Notes under the pieces: model-generated
Databases searched by the model: none
What the model saw: the letters and a program-made list of their open reading frames with translations, nothing else
What the model was told of the DNA's origin: nothing
Shown: positions 24,041 to 36,024 of the stretch, piece by piece
Numbering within the stretch: the stretch's first letter is position 1
Layout of the letters: each line of letters begins with the position of its first letter
Assembly: GCF_032062135.1 (NCBI RefSeq)
Contig: NC_092859.1
Coordinates: 159,771,210-159,835,209 of the forward strand
Source of the DNA: Pyxicephalus adspersus
Taxonomy: Eukaryota; Chordata; Amphibia; Anura; Pyxicephalidae
DNA: 64,000 nucleotides
Direction: 5' to 3'
Made by a program: the position numbers and the translations under genes

Positions 24041-25059
24041 TTATTATTGGTAAATGGGATGGTTTATTGGGAAATCCCTGCCTATACCAACCAATCAGAT
24101 AGAAAAAATGGAACCGTGGTTCTGTTTGGTTTGGCACTGGACCATCACCGGCAATAAAGTTTCTACCTGCTCACATTTTTTATTACTGGTTGTACTTCCG
24201 TTTTATTGTACAAAATCTTCAAAAGTTGGCAGAAAAGGAGAGTAAATACTTTTTCACATCGGTGTATACAGATCAGTCAAACATGGAGGTTCTACAGATA
24301 TGAATGTCCCAGGACATTCACCATCCCCCATCTCCGCCATCTACTATTCCCATACACAGTTGTTTATGAATGGGTGAGTGCGTATATGTTGATATGTTCC
24401 CAGCAGCAGATGGCCGTTTTGCCTGTTATCTCCCCTAATAGTCCGTATCGGTTGTAGGTCCATCCTATTAATCAGCATGTTATGGCAGCAGAGTGGTGTT
24501 TACCACACTGAGATCAGAGGTCAGGTGAGACAATTGCACGCATGTCACTGCTTAGACCTACATATTATATTCTGAAAAATTACAGCTGATGTGTGAAATA
24601 ACACTAACACACCCCAACACATCCCACCCTCCTCTAATTGCTGAAAAAACAAATCTGGCCTAAAGCCATAGTCACATGACGCTCTAGTCCCAAGTCTTCT
24701 GTTCCTATTGGCTGCCCTGCGGTGGGGTCCTCTCAGGGTGCAGAGGGGGATCCAGCATTAGTGATATCAGTGCAAGGGGACAGTAAGGGACTGGGCATAA
24801 TCCTTTTGGGACATCTCATAATCCTACAATAGGCACTGGCAATATACCTGCATGGCACATTTAGGTCATTTAGGTAAGGGTGCCTTAGTTCATAAGGTAT
24901 AAATAAACTGGGTCAGGGGTTAGGACGGAGTTTTGCCTGGAGTTGGGTTAAAGGCTCAAAATAGACGAGTGATTGGCTCAAATAGACGAGTGATAGCCAA
25001 CTTGAAAACTATAAAGGCAAAATATCAAAATATCTGAAAAAATATATTTTCCACCTCAC

Positions 25060-25286
25060 AATTTAATGTCCGTACAATAGTCATATGTCATTAGCACAGT
25101 CTAAGGTTAATTTTGGGGGAAGCCAATTATTCTAAATGCATGTTTTTGAAATATAGGAGGAAATAGGAGTCTCCGGGGGAAACCCACACAAACACGGTGA
25201 GAACCTGCAAACTCCATGCAGATAGTGTCCTGGCTGAGATTCCAACCTGGGATAGGCCGGAGTGCTAACCACTGAGCCACCGTGCT
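25060..25286 (-). mobile_element. tRNA-headed SINE, tail truncated
   Basis: It has the same head (GGTGGCTCAGTGGTTAGC in reverse complement at about 25267-25284) and the same GGAGTTTGCAGGTTCTCACC body as the 672-993 copy. The ATATAAA tail is missing. Confidence 0.75.
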
Positions 25287-26213
25287 GAACATATTGCAGA
25301 AGATAGAGGCGTTCCATTCCTCCTTTAAACCTCTGCTACAAAATGATAGGACAATGGTGATACAAGGTCACATTTAGGTACTTGCATTGCTCCTAATAAT
25401 GTATGAATAATTACAGAGCTGCATGCGGTATCTTTTATATCTGCTTGGAGTTCACCTTGTGTATCTTTATACATATACATACATAACGTTTTACAGATAT
25501 GAACCTTTTATGTATTTAAAGGGAAAGCCTATCTATAAATGTATTGCTGTGATCTCCTGGTTGTTGAGTTTTGCCTCTGACCCTTCTAACCCATTGCCAG
25601 CCCTGACCTCTGCTCGCCTTAACCTTGGCCACCTCATCTGGTAGACCATCTCCAATGTTGGACCTTCAGCTGATCTTTGACCTGTCCTCATCCCCGTGCT
25701 CTCTGGACTCCCTTGTCCAAAGTTCTGTTCTCATTCCTGGTCTTTTGTCAGTCCTACCTCCAATACCATCCCTTGGGCACTTCACTGAGCACTGGTACGG
25801 CACAATTGGGCTGTTAAGCCTGAGCAGGGGCTTTGTATAGGTGAATAATGTGGGGGAGATTGGGTGAATGGTGCCTGACCCACTCTAGCACCGGACCAGA
25901 GCTGGACAGTTCAGGACCTATCAGACGGTTTTCAGTTTGGATTCATGAGATGTATCATTGTATACAAAAATGATTACAGGATACATTGTATGAAACTCGG
26001 GGACAATAACGGCAATAAGATGTTAGCTTTCATTGTCTAACCTGCATTGGAAAAATAAACACTGGACACTTGTTTGCAGCAGAAAACATAAAGACCCCCT
26101 CCAATCTAGTGTATTTGAAGATGAACAGTTGGATTAATGGAAATGGGTTAATGGAAATCCATCTCCCAGCTGTTCATCGCAACTCTTCACAAGCCGTCAG
26201 ATGGCAGGTTATT

Positions 26214-26694
26214 NNNNNNNNNNNNNNNNNNNNNNNNNNNNNNNNNNNNNNNNNNNNNNNNNNNNNNNNNNNNNNNNNNNNNNNNNNNNNNNNNNNNNNN
26301 NNNNNNNNNNNNNNNNNNNNNNNNNNNNNNNNNNNNNNNNNNNNNNNNNNNNNNNNNNNNNNNNNNNNNNNNNNNNNNNNNNNNNNNNNNNNNNNNNNNN
26401 NNNNNNNNNNNNNNNNNNNNNNNNNNNNNNNNNNNNNNNNNNNNNNNNNNNNNNNNNNNNNNNNNNNNNNNNNNNNNNNNNNNNNNNNNNNNNNNNNNNN
26501 NNNNNNNNNNNNNNNNNNNNNNNNNNNNNNNNNNNNNNNNNNNNNNNNNNNNNNNNNNNNNNNNNNNNNNNNNNNNNNNNNNNNNNNNNNNNNNNNNNNN
26601 NNNNNNNNNNNNNNNNNNNNNNNNNNNNNNNNNNNNNNNNNNNNNNNNNNNNNNNNNNNNNNNNNNNNNNNNNNNNNNNNNNNNNNNNNNNNNN
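26214..26694. other. Assembly gap
   Basis: 481 N; the right edge lies inside a CR1-type LINE. Confidence 1.
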
Positions 26695-26966
26695 AAAAGC
26701 TGGATGATTTCTAGAAGCACAGAATATAACTGGGGATTAGGGATTTATAGTAAAGATAACAGAGACTGCTGATCCAGGGAACATCCGATTGTCCCATGGA
26801 ATCAGGAAGGAATTTTTTCCCCCGTTGGAGCAAATCGAACCAGGAGTATTTTTGCCTTGTTCAAGATCAACTATGTCTATGGGGTTTTATATCTGGGATA
26901 TGTTTGATTTTCTAGTGACTGAACTTGATGGACTTTGATGTCTTTTATCGACCTGACTTAATATGG
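26695..26966 (+). mobile_element. CR1/L2-type LINE 3' tail at gap edge
   Basis: It begins AAAAGCTGGATGATTTCTAG directly after the run of N and ends near ACTTGATGGACTTTGATGTC. The rest of the LINE presumably lies in the gap. Confidence 0.8.
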
Positions 26967-28030
26967 AACTATAGTACTAGAGCAGGGCTATCCATCTCCT
27001 GCCCTCGAGGGGCCGAATCTGCACACGTTTATATAGCTGCATGTGGCCCTTGAAGACGTGGAGTTGAAGAACCATAATGTACAGCTTACAGTATGTTGTC
27101 ACTGCCGGTAAATTACAGACATATAAGTAAATAGTAGAGCATACCTGGAGTAGTTGACACTTTTAGTTTATCATTATATTTAATGAAAATGTATTTTTAG
27201 TTATTTTCACAACCCTAAAATTAGTAGTTGGTTATAAAAATACTTTTACAGGCATTGTAAAATGTATTTGGTAGCATATCACTGACAGCTGTGTGATGTT
27301 GGCCCGGATCTATGCAAGGACTATGGAGGATGCCGCAGCTCAAGTAACTCCGAGCAACATCTCTAGGAACCCCGGGGTTCCATGGAACCCTGGCTGAAAT
27401 GAGTTAATGATTAATTGATATTCTGTGTTTAGGCCAAGCTTACCAGCGCTATTACTGACACAATAAATAAATGACACTCTGGGCAAAAACATGCTGAAAA
27501 GCAGGGCCGGTTTTGAAGTAGGTCAAAGTGGGTGAATGCCCCAGGTCTCCACCTTCTGCATGGCAGGGGTGCAAGGAGCTAGAATGTTGTGCATTTAGGG
27601 CCCTAACCATATTTGTTCAGGGCCCCTTTTTGTTTAAAACTTCCCTGATGAATAGATAAGCACAACATCCAAGCGCAGAGCGGTGTGAAGAGCACAGGTG
27701 GTATGCGGCTTCAATGCAGAATATTGCAAAGTGTCAGAGATGAAAACAGCAGCAAATGGCTTAATGAGCAAAGAGGAACTCTGCATTAGCTTCTGCTGCT
27801 CTATTAGAATGCATTGTAATTATGTGCAGGATAAATAAAAGTATTCAGTTGCTTTCTGTATCACTATGGGTTTCTGCAATTTGCATGGTGCACTAAATTA
27901 CTGGACAAGCAGGAGAAAATAGGAAGCATTTCTGCTCCTCCTTATTAGTAACAATGATTTCATTTTATTATTGCACCATCAGACTTTTGTGGAAAGTTAA
28001 TCTTACAAAGATATAGAGTAGACCATTTAC

Positions 28031-28075
28031 CTTCTGCATCTGGGTGGCCTCCATCCTGCTCCTGTTATCCAGCAT
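28031..28075 (-). CDS. GCK: GCK exon 1, islet/neuroendocrine type, coding part
   Basis: The 45-bp coding segment reads MLDNRSRMEATQMQK and then a donor gtaaat. Human islet glucokinase begins MLDDRARMEAAKKEK, also 15 codons. The ATG is at 28075-28073. The match in length, start and spacing is specific to the islet isoform. No liver-type first exon was recognised. Confidence 0.9.
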
Positions 28076-28344
28076 GAGGACCAGAGATAGTGGCAGATGG
28101 GATGTGTTAGCTGGGTGGTCACTGGCCGTGGTGCTGATCCCTGTGCACCAAATCCTTGTCCTCCTACCTATGTAGAGGTGGATGGGTATAATATCAGTCT
28201 CCTGTACACTCCTGTCCTCCTGATCTTTAGTTGCCACCTTGCTCTAGACTCAACCATCCAGAGTCCAACAACACGAGGAAGCCCAAAAAGTTCCAAAACT
28301 TCAAAAGGATCACCAAGCAAGTGTCAGCCCCCTCTCCTTTATCA

Positions 28345-28420
28345 CAACTTGCTGGCTTGTGGCATCTGCACTCTATATAGCCGAACACACGACTCACTGA
28401 ACCTTTAACTGATGCTTCAT
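28345..28420 (-). promoter_or_regulatory. Candidate GCK islet promoter with TATA-like box
   Basis: On the minus strand a CTATATAGAG box (28371-28380) lies about 300 bp upstream of the exon 1 ATG. Just upstream of it is a GGTTAACAGATG segment combining a GTTAA half-site like that of HNF1 and an E-box. Mammalian islet promoters are usually described as lacking a classical TATA box, so this is a suggestion only. Confidence 0.3.
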
Positions 28421-30689
28421 CTGTTAACCATTTCCTGGAACCTTTGTATGAAGAGTGCACAGATTCTGCAGATCCAATACAGTGTGTGGCACCTGAGCCT
28501 CCTATAATCCTACAATTGTAATTCTATCATTATATTTGGTGCTTTCAGCATCTCACCCTAATAATGTAGTGCACCAAAGGAAGCCTCCAAACCCCCATAG
28601 TTCACAAACCATGACCAGGTTGTCACTGAATTGGGTTTGCACAATGCAAACCTCAGCAACCTTCATTGCTCTACATTACAATCCATTGAGGTAATGGAGA
28701 GTCCCCTGGGAAGTTTAAAAACATTAAATGTGAGCACCTAGAGCTTCCTTGACACCATGAAGGTTTGAAGGTTTGCTATATCTGAGTACATTTTAAAAAA
28801 TACTGTATATAACAGGTTGGTAATGAGCAAAAACCGGGAGCCTGAAATCTCTACAAATTGGGAAATTTTGGCATTTTATTGACTGCAATAAAGTCAATGG
28901 GAAAGGTAGAATTCAATTGTTGGGTATGGGACTTTAGGCAAGAAGATTTGACGTGCCTACAAAGATGATTCAATCTTATTAGGATTAGGCATTGTCACAC
29001 TTTATGAACATGACTTGTGTAACAGACACCGGAACAGTTGGGGCTCTTCAGATGTGTGGCCCAATGCTGCACCGGTTGCACTCCTGGGCACATTGCATAC
29101 TGCTGCCATATTCTCAGAAGTCACACAGCAGCACAGGACTTTGGGTTCACACGGGTTGGTCTTTCATTTATGGTTGCGGTGCAGTTCTTGATCCAAGGAA
29201 GAAAAAAGCAACTATGTGGCTAGAAGCAACATATACCATCCAGGAACATTGCCATAACTCCTCTGCAACTGTGTTCAGATTTATGCACAAAATATTCCTC
29301 GACCACTCCTATTCGAATGTACAGGAGCAGTAGGGAATGTGATTACGGCCCTGTAGCCGTACCACCCATCTGAAATTACCAGATGGACGATTTGTCATGT
29401 TGTGATGGCTCCTGGGTGACCATTTTCAACCCCTGGGTTCCCGGGATTTGCTACAAGCATTTTTTAAAGCTGTTTTCTGGGCTTTATCAAATGCTTCATA
29501 ATGCTACAAGAGCAGCTTTCTATGTTCTGTTTGTTGTGCACAGGAAATGGAGGGGTATTGGGAGAGCAAACATGTCATTTGTCCTCCCAAATGCTTCCAA
29601 AACACTTTACACCACTTAAAAACTGCTTGGCAGACGTCCATTAGGAATCCTCATTTAAGTCTATGGAAGCAGTTCTGCAGAAAACCAACCTGAGATACCG
29701 CATAGAGCATCTCAAGCTGCTAACACACTAATGGTAAATAAATGTCATAACAGAGTTTTTTACCACTTAAATTCCTTTCAATGTTAATTAGGGACTTGAC
29801 AGTTGTTATATGTTCTCAAAATGCTGAACTGCTGCAGAACCTCTTCTTTTTCTTTTTTTTTTGCCTCCTGACAATCTATCACCAGTTCTGCCCCTGCGTT
29901 GTCACCATCACTTGCTTCTCTGCGGAAGACTACGAGCGACTGTGCTGACACAGCTCCACTGTTGTCACTATCAGAAAGCCGGTCCGGGGCAATGATTTGC
30001 GCCACATGCTGCATGTGAATGATGGCAGGAGGAAAAAAGATCAAGAGCAAGGAGAAGGTACACAGGATGAAAAAAGATGAAAACACAAACTTATGAGAAA
30101 ATAAAACGTCAAACATTTATGCGACACAATAATACTTTAAGAAATATCATCCGGTTACAGTATCAGCTGATAGGCTGCTATAGGCGACAGACGCAATTTA
30201 TTTAGTTTCCTAATTTCTTTTTATTACTGAACTTGTCGCCCATTGATTGATGTAAAGCGTGTGACATCACTGAGTTGTGCGATGTGTACAGGACGGGTAC
30301 TCTTACAATAACATGTAATTAGATGTTCATTGAAGTGTTTGCAGCAGCTGACTTCTCAGAAATGGTGCAATGTACTCAGTACACATTGCATCTTCTGTGC
30401 TTGAGAAATAAGTCAACCACTCCATTAGAGTGCAAGGTATTGACACTGCTTACCTGACAGTAAGAGACGGGGAAATCCCCCGGCCGTACATCAGCCAGGC
30501 CGCCATCTGGAAGATTACAGAGATTTCCAGTTATATGGATGCAAACATTTCTTCCCTGCTAAAATCTGAGATTATCGAACCCAACAAAAGAAGGTGATGT
30601 CCAGCCGCTGCTCCTCGGACCCAGATTGTCATATAAACAAAAATGGTGGTATTAGTGTGAAGTTCCTTTTTATGGTTTTTGTATATTAT
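28421..30689. other. Intergenic region upstream of GCK exon 1
   Basis: No exon recognised. An open frame at 29784-30116 (minus) has an Asp/Ser-rich segment but no family match. Confidence 0.5.
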
Positions 30690-31199
30690 ATCCTTTTTTG
30701 TACTGAAAAAAAAAAACATAAAATAACATAGATACAGTGGGGTGGGGACATAAACATAAAATACATTAGGGGGAAAAGAGAGAAAAAAAAGGAGGGGAGA
30801 CAACATAAACAACAGTATCGAGGCACAAAGGCCAACGTAGTAAATTGTTTCATACAAATACCAATGTAACTCAATGTTTTAACTTGTGTAGGGCCATAGG
30901 GCCACCAGTGTCATGTCCCAGAGCACAAGAAGACCAATAAATCAGCATATACAGGCTAATGAGAATACAAACATAATTCTGTACCATGTAAAACAATAAT
31001 CCAAAACTTTAAATAACAATATAGAATAAACAAACAACTTGGACATCAAACTAGCTCAGAGTGGAAGGGACCAATAGAATGAACGGGGGGGAGGGAGATT
31101 AATAAATTGGATCGGTTGAATGATGCCGTAAATTAATATGGCCTTACTTACTGTGGCCGTGTCGCCTAGGGGCTACAATATACCAATATCTGCCATCAT

Positions 31200-32640
31200 A
31201 ATAGGTAGCCTTGAAATTGGGGGGATTCTTTATACCAATCCCATATCAGCCATGTATGTTTGAACTGCTCCAACCTATCATCATTCTCCGCCACTAATTG
31301 CTCGATGTGGCGGAGTTTTTCCATTTCTGTACCAATCTTTAATAGTCGGGGTTACAGCTTGTTTTCAGTATCTGCGGATGAGCATTCTGGCACCCGAAGG
31401 AAAGTTGCAAAGTACACTTCGCTTAATAGACTTTAGTGATTCCGGAATCATGAACGACAATGTGACCTTGGGGTTATTTGGTACATTTGAACCAGTACGA
31501 TCATTATAAATTTTGATAATCGTGCCCCAAAAATGATAGATCGGTGGGCACGCCCACCATACATGTACCATGGTACCTTTGTGTGTACCTTTGGGTGGCA
31601 ATGCCAGCACCTATCAGATTTGTATGTGGAAATATGATGGTGGTCTGCCAGACATAAATACCAACGTGACAGGATCTTGTAATTGGTTTCCTGTGCCTTA
31701 CAGGTGAGTGTAAAGCTGCGTACACACTTGCAATTTTTGTCGTTGGAAAGGATCTTTCACGATCCTTTCCAACGACAAGGGGCTGCAAGATGCATGAACG
31801 ATGCTGTACATACAGCACCATTCATGCTCTATGGAGAGGGGAGGGGGAGAGCGACGGAGCGGCACCCTGCTGCGCGCTCTCCCCTTCCCTTTCATTACGA
31901 TCAGCTGTCGTCCATCGTCCGTGGATCCGGCAGGTCGGTCGTCCGGACGATGGACGACACCGACTGTACACACGGAAGATTTTCGCCCGATAATTGGCCG
32001 ATGCCGATTATCGGGCGATAAAAATCTGCCGTGTGTACGTAGCTTTAGTTTATGAGTAAGAGCAAAAGATTTATCCTAGCCTTCAGTAGATACTACCATC
32101 TCCAGGCCAGATTCCCAATATCTCGTGTAAATTGGAGCACCCATATAGGCTTCCCTATTAGTAGAAAGATGACATGGGTGGGTGGTGAGGATGACCGCAA
32201 TAGTGCATCAAACCCGGTCAGTCCTCTGGTCAATACGGTTGTGTCCGGGAACGTAGATATATAGGATGCTATTTGTCTATATGCAAACCATGTGGACAGC
32301 CTACTGGTCAGTTGGGCATGAACTGAGGGCATAGGGGGAACCCGGCCGTTGTGAAGTATGCCTCCAAGATAACGATCGTCTGGTGATGACCAGATTAGAA
32401 AGAACTTTTTGTGCATTGCTGGGGAGAAGGAAGGATTATCAAATAGAGGGTTCATTGGGCCTGGGCGTGTAGAAACACTGTCCCTTGTAATAAGAACGTC
32501 CCATAAACATAAGAGGTCGGATGTAAGACCAGGTAGAAAGGTGTTTGTGCCAAAAAGGTGACGATCCACCCATGGAAGGAACTTCAAATCTTTTGGAGAA
32601 AGGGATCCTTCCACCTCCACCCAGCTTTTCCAATCCTGGG
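31200..32640 (-). pseudogene. L1 ORF2 C-terminal region, split by an insertion
   Basis: A 175-residue open stretch (32093-32620) with LPWVDRHLFGTNTFLPGL matches the thumb/connector region of LINE ORF2. The Cys-rich end, CWHC then HVWWACPPIYHFW, lies at 31500-31620. A 337-bp miniature element separates the two. Confidence 0.7.
31711..32047. mobile_element. Miniature inverted-repeat element (GTACACAC family)
   Basis: The termini TAAAGCTGCGTACACAC and GTGTGTACGTAGCTTTA are inverted repeats. Internal palindromes include CGTTGGAAAGGATC / GATCCTTTCCAACG near the left end. It has no coding capacity. It is inserted in the L1 C-terminal domain, so it is younger than the LINE. No unambiguous target-site duplication. 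Confidence 0.75.
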
Positions 32641-33119
32641 TGTGGAACTAATCAATCAGTCTGACCAGGACCGAAGCTCGGTAGTATATCAAAACATCTG
32701 CTACTCCCACGCCTCCCATACATTTAGATCTTGTCAAGGTGCGGTATGCTATTCGGGGGCGTCTAGCCTTCCACAAAAAGGTCCTAAAATGTTTTTGAAT
32801 CTTCCGGAGAAACAGTAGGTAGAAAAATTGGGAATGTTTGAAATGTATACAACAGTTTGGGGAGGATATCCATTTTGAGAGTGTTGATCCTAGCAAACCA
32901 TGAAAGGGGGAGAGAGTTATATTTCTGAAAATCTGATTTCAGTTTGCCAATCAATGAGTGTAATTGTGGGAGAAAAGGTTATTAGGGTCTGATGTGATGT
33001 GCAGTCCTAAATATTTGATGGCCTCTTTGCATATTCTAAAGGATGTATTGGAGCGCAGGGACAATTCCTGTGGGGTTGTAAGAAAGACAATAAGAACCTC
33101 TGATATGGAGAGGTTGACT

Positions 33120-34058
33120 TTAACTATAATTACTAAACATGCTAAATTTCTTGAACTCCCTCAAAACAGAGGGCACAGTAATATGAGGAAAAGTGATGTA
33201 AAGTAGAGGGTCGTCCACATATAAGGACAGTTTATATTGATTCTCACCAAGTTGGACCCCCTTTACATCAGGGTTATTTCTGAATGCCACAGCCAAGTGC
33301 TCCATAACCAAAGCGTAGAGTAGAGGGGACTCTGTCTGGTCCCATTCAATATCCTAAATGGATGTGAAAGGGATCTATTAACCAGTACTCTAGCTGAAGG
33401 AGATGAGTATAGAGCAGATATTCTAGAAATCATACTGGAGCCCAATCCCACCAGGCGTAGTGCTGCGTACATAAATGACCAACTGACCCTATCGAATGCC
33501 TTCTTGGCGTCAATCGAGGAGGAGGCACATAGGAATTCCGGACTTTTTAGCATGTTGAGTGAGGAGGATGGTTTTAATTGTGTTATCTCTAGCCTTGCGC
33601 CCGTGAATAAAACCAACCTGATCCGCATGTATTAGATGTGGCATGTGTTTAGTAAGTCTATTGGTTATCAATTTGGAAAATAGTTTGGCATCTACATTAA
33701 TGAGGGAGATAGGCCTGTAGTTGAAGCATAAAGTATAGTCTTTGTTAGATTTGGGGAGAACAGTAATATGTGCTTCCAAGCCCTGAGGTGGAAATGGGTT
33801 ATCTTCGAATATGGAAGAAAACATCCCTGTCAGAAAAGGAACTAGATTAGAGGCATGCTGTTTGTAGAATTTAGGTGTGAACCCACCCGGACTGGGGCTT
33901 TTCCCTGCCGGTATGGATTCGATAGCAAAAGCCACCTCTGTAAAAGGGGATTCCAGAAAGGACGCTACCTCAGAGTTCAGTGTCGGAAGAGCTGTCTCTG
34001 CAAGAAGGAAGGGCTGCTGGAGTAACCCGGTTCGGACGGGGTAGGTATAATTCTGCAT
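33120..34058 (-). pseudogene. L1 ORF2 reverse transcriptase domain, frameshifted
   Basis: Fingers motif FNYRPISLINVDAKLFSKLI and DQVGFIHGRKARDNT (33510-34058), palm motif A DAKKAFDRVSW (about 33510) and catalytic motif LYVDDPLLY (about 33210) occur in order but in shifting frames. Motif B is poorly preserved. Confidence 0.82.
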
Positions 34059-34559
34059 AGTAGTTATGAAATGCCTGTAATTTATCTTGCGGGATAGCGG
34101 TCAAATCACCCTGGTCAGTACGCACAGATGGTGTGTAGGTAACAGGTACACGAGGGTGAAGTCTCCTGACCAGCAGTCTACAGCGTTTATACCCATATTG
34201 GTATAGCATCTTACAAAACCGGTCCCTATATCACTGGTGTGCCAGATCATAGAGCTCTAAAAAATGGGTCCTAGCTGCGGTCAATTCCAGAAAAGTGTTT
34301 GGGGACAAGGTTCGTTCATGGAGCCTTTCTAGGCCTGGGATTTTATCTAACGTGTGCTGGATATCCTGAGATTTGATCTTCTTCATTCGTGAACCCTGCT
34401 GAATGAGGACCCCACGGATAACTGCCTTCATGGCTTCCCGCTGCATGGGGGGAGGGGTGGTGTCTGAAACATGATCCTGCCAAAAATTGGTGATAGTATC
34501 AACAACCACCCTGGCACAAACACTATGCTTGAGTCGGAGACAGGTGAGTGATCTGACCA

Positions 34560-35524
34560 TTAACAGGTATCAATGGCAGAACTAGGTTGCCAGCCTAGTG
34601 CAGAGTGACTGACCACAATATAGTCTATACGTGAGTAAACTCGATGAGGGTTAGAGTAAAATGTAAAGTCCCCGTAAGTGGGGTGTAAGGTGCGCCAAAC
34701 ATCCACTAACCTGAGCTCATGCAGTTTAGACCGAAATAGGTTCAATTTGGCAAAGGAAATGGGAGTTTTCCCAGTGGATGTATCTATTCGGGGATCTAGA
34801 GCAAAGTTAAGGTTGCCCCTACAATATTGGTGCCTTCAGCAAACCCCTTTAAAATGTCTAGACATTTAATTGAAAACACAGTGGGTTGGTGGTTCAGTGA
34901 GTTCAAAGAAACAATAGTGAACATCTTACCCTAGATCAGGGGTCTGCAACCTGCGGCTCTCCAGCCTCCTTGTTGTGGCTCCCTTCGGCTGCCGCGGGGA
35001 GATCTCTGATGGGGGATCCCTTCCTCCCAAGACACGAGCCTGTACAAATGGGTGTGTACAATGACATCCCCCTCCTTTGAACCCCAATTCCTCTGGAATG
35101 GGGAGATGTACAAAACCAAAAATGTAGGTGCAAGTGGGGGACACCTGTGACTAACGTTATGTTTTGCGGCTCCAGACTATTTTTCTTTAGTGGAAGAGGA
35201 GGCAAAATGGCTCTTTTGATAGTAAAGGTTGCTGACCCCTGATCTAGATGGATACCTTCAGAAACAAGTATCTCCCCTGGTGGTTAGCATAAGTGGCTAC
35301 AACTTGAATGGGCAGAGATTTGTGGAATGCATGTATGTAAACTCCCTTCGTTTTGGCGTCAGGATTGGTGGTATGGTACCAGGTGGGATAATACCTATTG
35401 CGAAGAGATGGTAACCTTGTGGTTTGAAAATGGGTCTCTTGGAGCAGGAGAATGTGAGCTCTCGCCTTATGTTGAGCATACAAGAGTTGGGAGCGTTTAG
35501 TAGGACTGTTGAGCCCTTTGACAT
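34560..35524 (-). pseudogene. L1 ORF2 endonuclease domain, interrupted
   Basis: LLLQETHF (about 35430) is the N-terminal APE-type endonuclease motif. LVDVWRTLHPTYGDFTFYS and SRIDYIVVSHSAL (34560-34745) are the C-terminal motifs. A hAT miniature element (34937-35241) sits between them, and stops are present in addition. Confidence 0.8.
34937..35241. mobile_element. hAT-type miniature element in L1 endonuclease
   Basis: Terminal inverted repeats CAGGGGTCTGCAACCT and AGGTTGCTGACCCCTG match at 15 of 16 positions. The flanks CCCTAGAT and ATCTAGAT agree at 6 of 8, consistent with an old 8-bp target-site duplication. It is 305 bp long and noncoding. Confidence 0.85.
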
Positions 35525-36024
35525 TAAGAGAACGGACTTGTAGTTACTGAGCTTGCAGGCAATGAGAAGCCATCTCTGGCATCAGGCGTATTCTACAATT
35601 ACAAAGGAGAAGGGAGGGAAAGGGAGGAGGAGGTCAGGGAAATCTAGGTAAGGAGAGGGAAAAAAAAAACTAGGTAAGGGTTAGGAGCGGGTGAGGTGTT
35701 AACTCACTCCCGTAGGGAAAAACCTAATTCAGGCATAGGAGGTGGGGGGGGGGGGACCTCCAGATTCCGTCTACTAAAGACGGTGTACCTATGTGGGGAT
35801 GTGTCGGCTAACAGCGGTATCTGTCCGAACCTGCCCAAGGGAAACCACTTAAAACCCAAACAGCCAAATAAAATTAAAACAATCGGTGAACTCCGAATTA
35901 TGCGAGCGTATCTGCAATGTACATAACCAGAAAGGAAACAACATAATAATACAATCAACCTTTTTTATCATTTATATTGTCTGGTTTTCTAATACTTGTA
36001 ATCCTGCCAACATCCCCAATATAC

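Larger units (their letters stand above)
5019..28075 (-). pseudogene. GCK: Glucokinase (hexokinase IV) locus, incomplete
   Basis: Glucokinase phosphorylates glucose to glucose-6-phosphate and acts as the glucose sensor of liver and islet cells. The exons, read on the minus strand, are 1 (28031-28075), 2 (14092-14254 and a second copy 12031-12193), 3 (8154-8308), 7 remnant (7794-7864), 8 (7050-7205) and 10 (5019-5163). Exons 2, 3 and 8 are 163, 155 and 156 bp, the same as the mammalian exons, with GT-AG borders and no internal stops. The phosphate-loop motif [10 protein letters not shown] (exon 3) and the adenosine motif GSGRGAAL (exon 10) are visible. Exons 4, 5, 6 and 9, and the 5' part of exon 7, are not found, although the intervals contain no N. 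These should carry the sugar-binding segment and the catalytic Asp of the family's NDT motif. Either the gene is decaying or the assembly is collapsed here. Identity as GCK is very secure because of the islet-type exon 1; pseudogene status is inferred. Confidence 0.8.

Noticed and set aside
29784..30116. 110-residue minus-strand frame with a hydrophobic start and an Asp/Ser-rich middle
   Set aside because: No homologue recognised and no splice or promoter context; the apparent signal segment is AT-rich low complexity.
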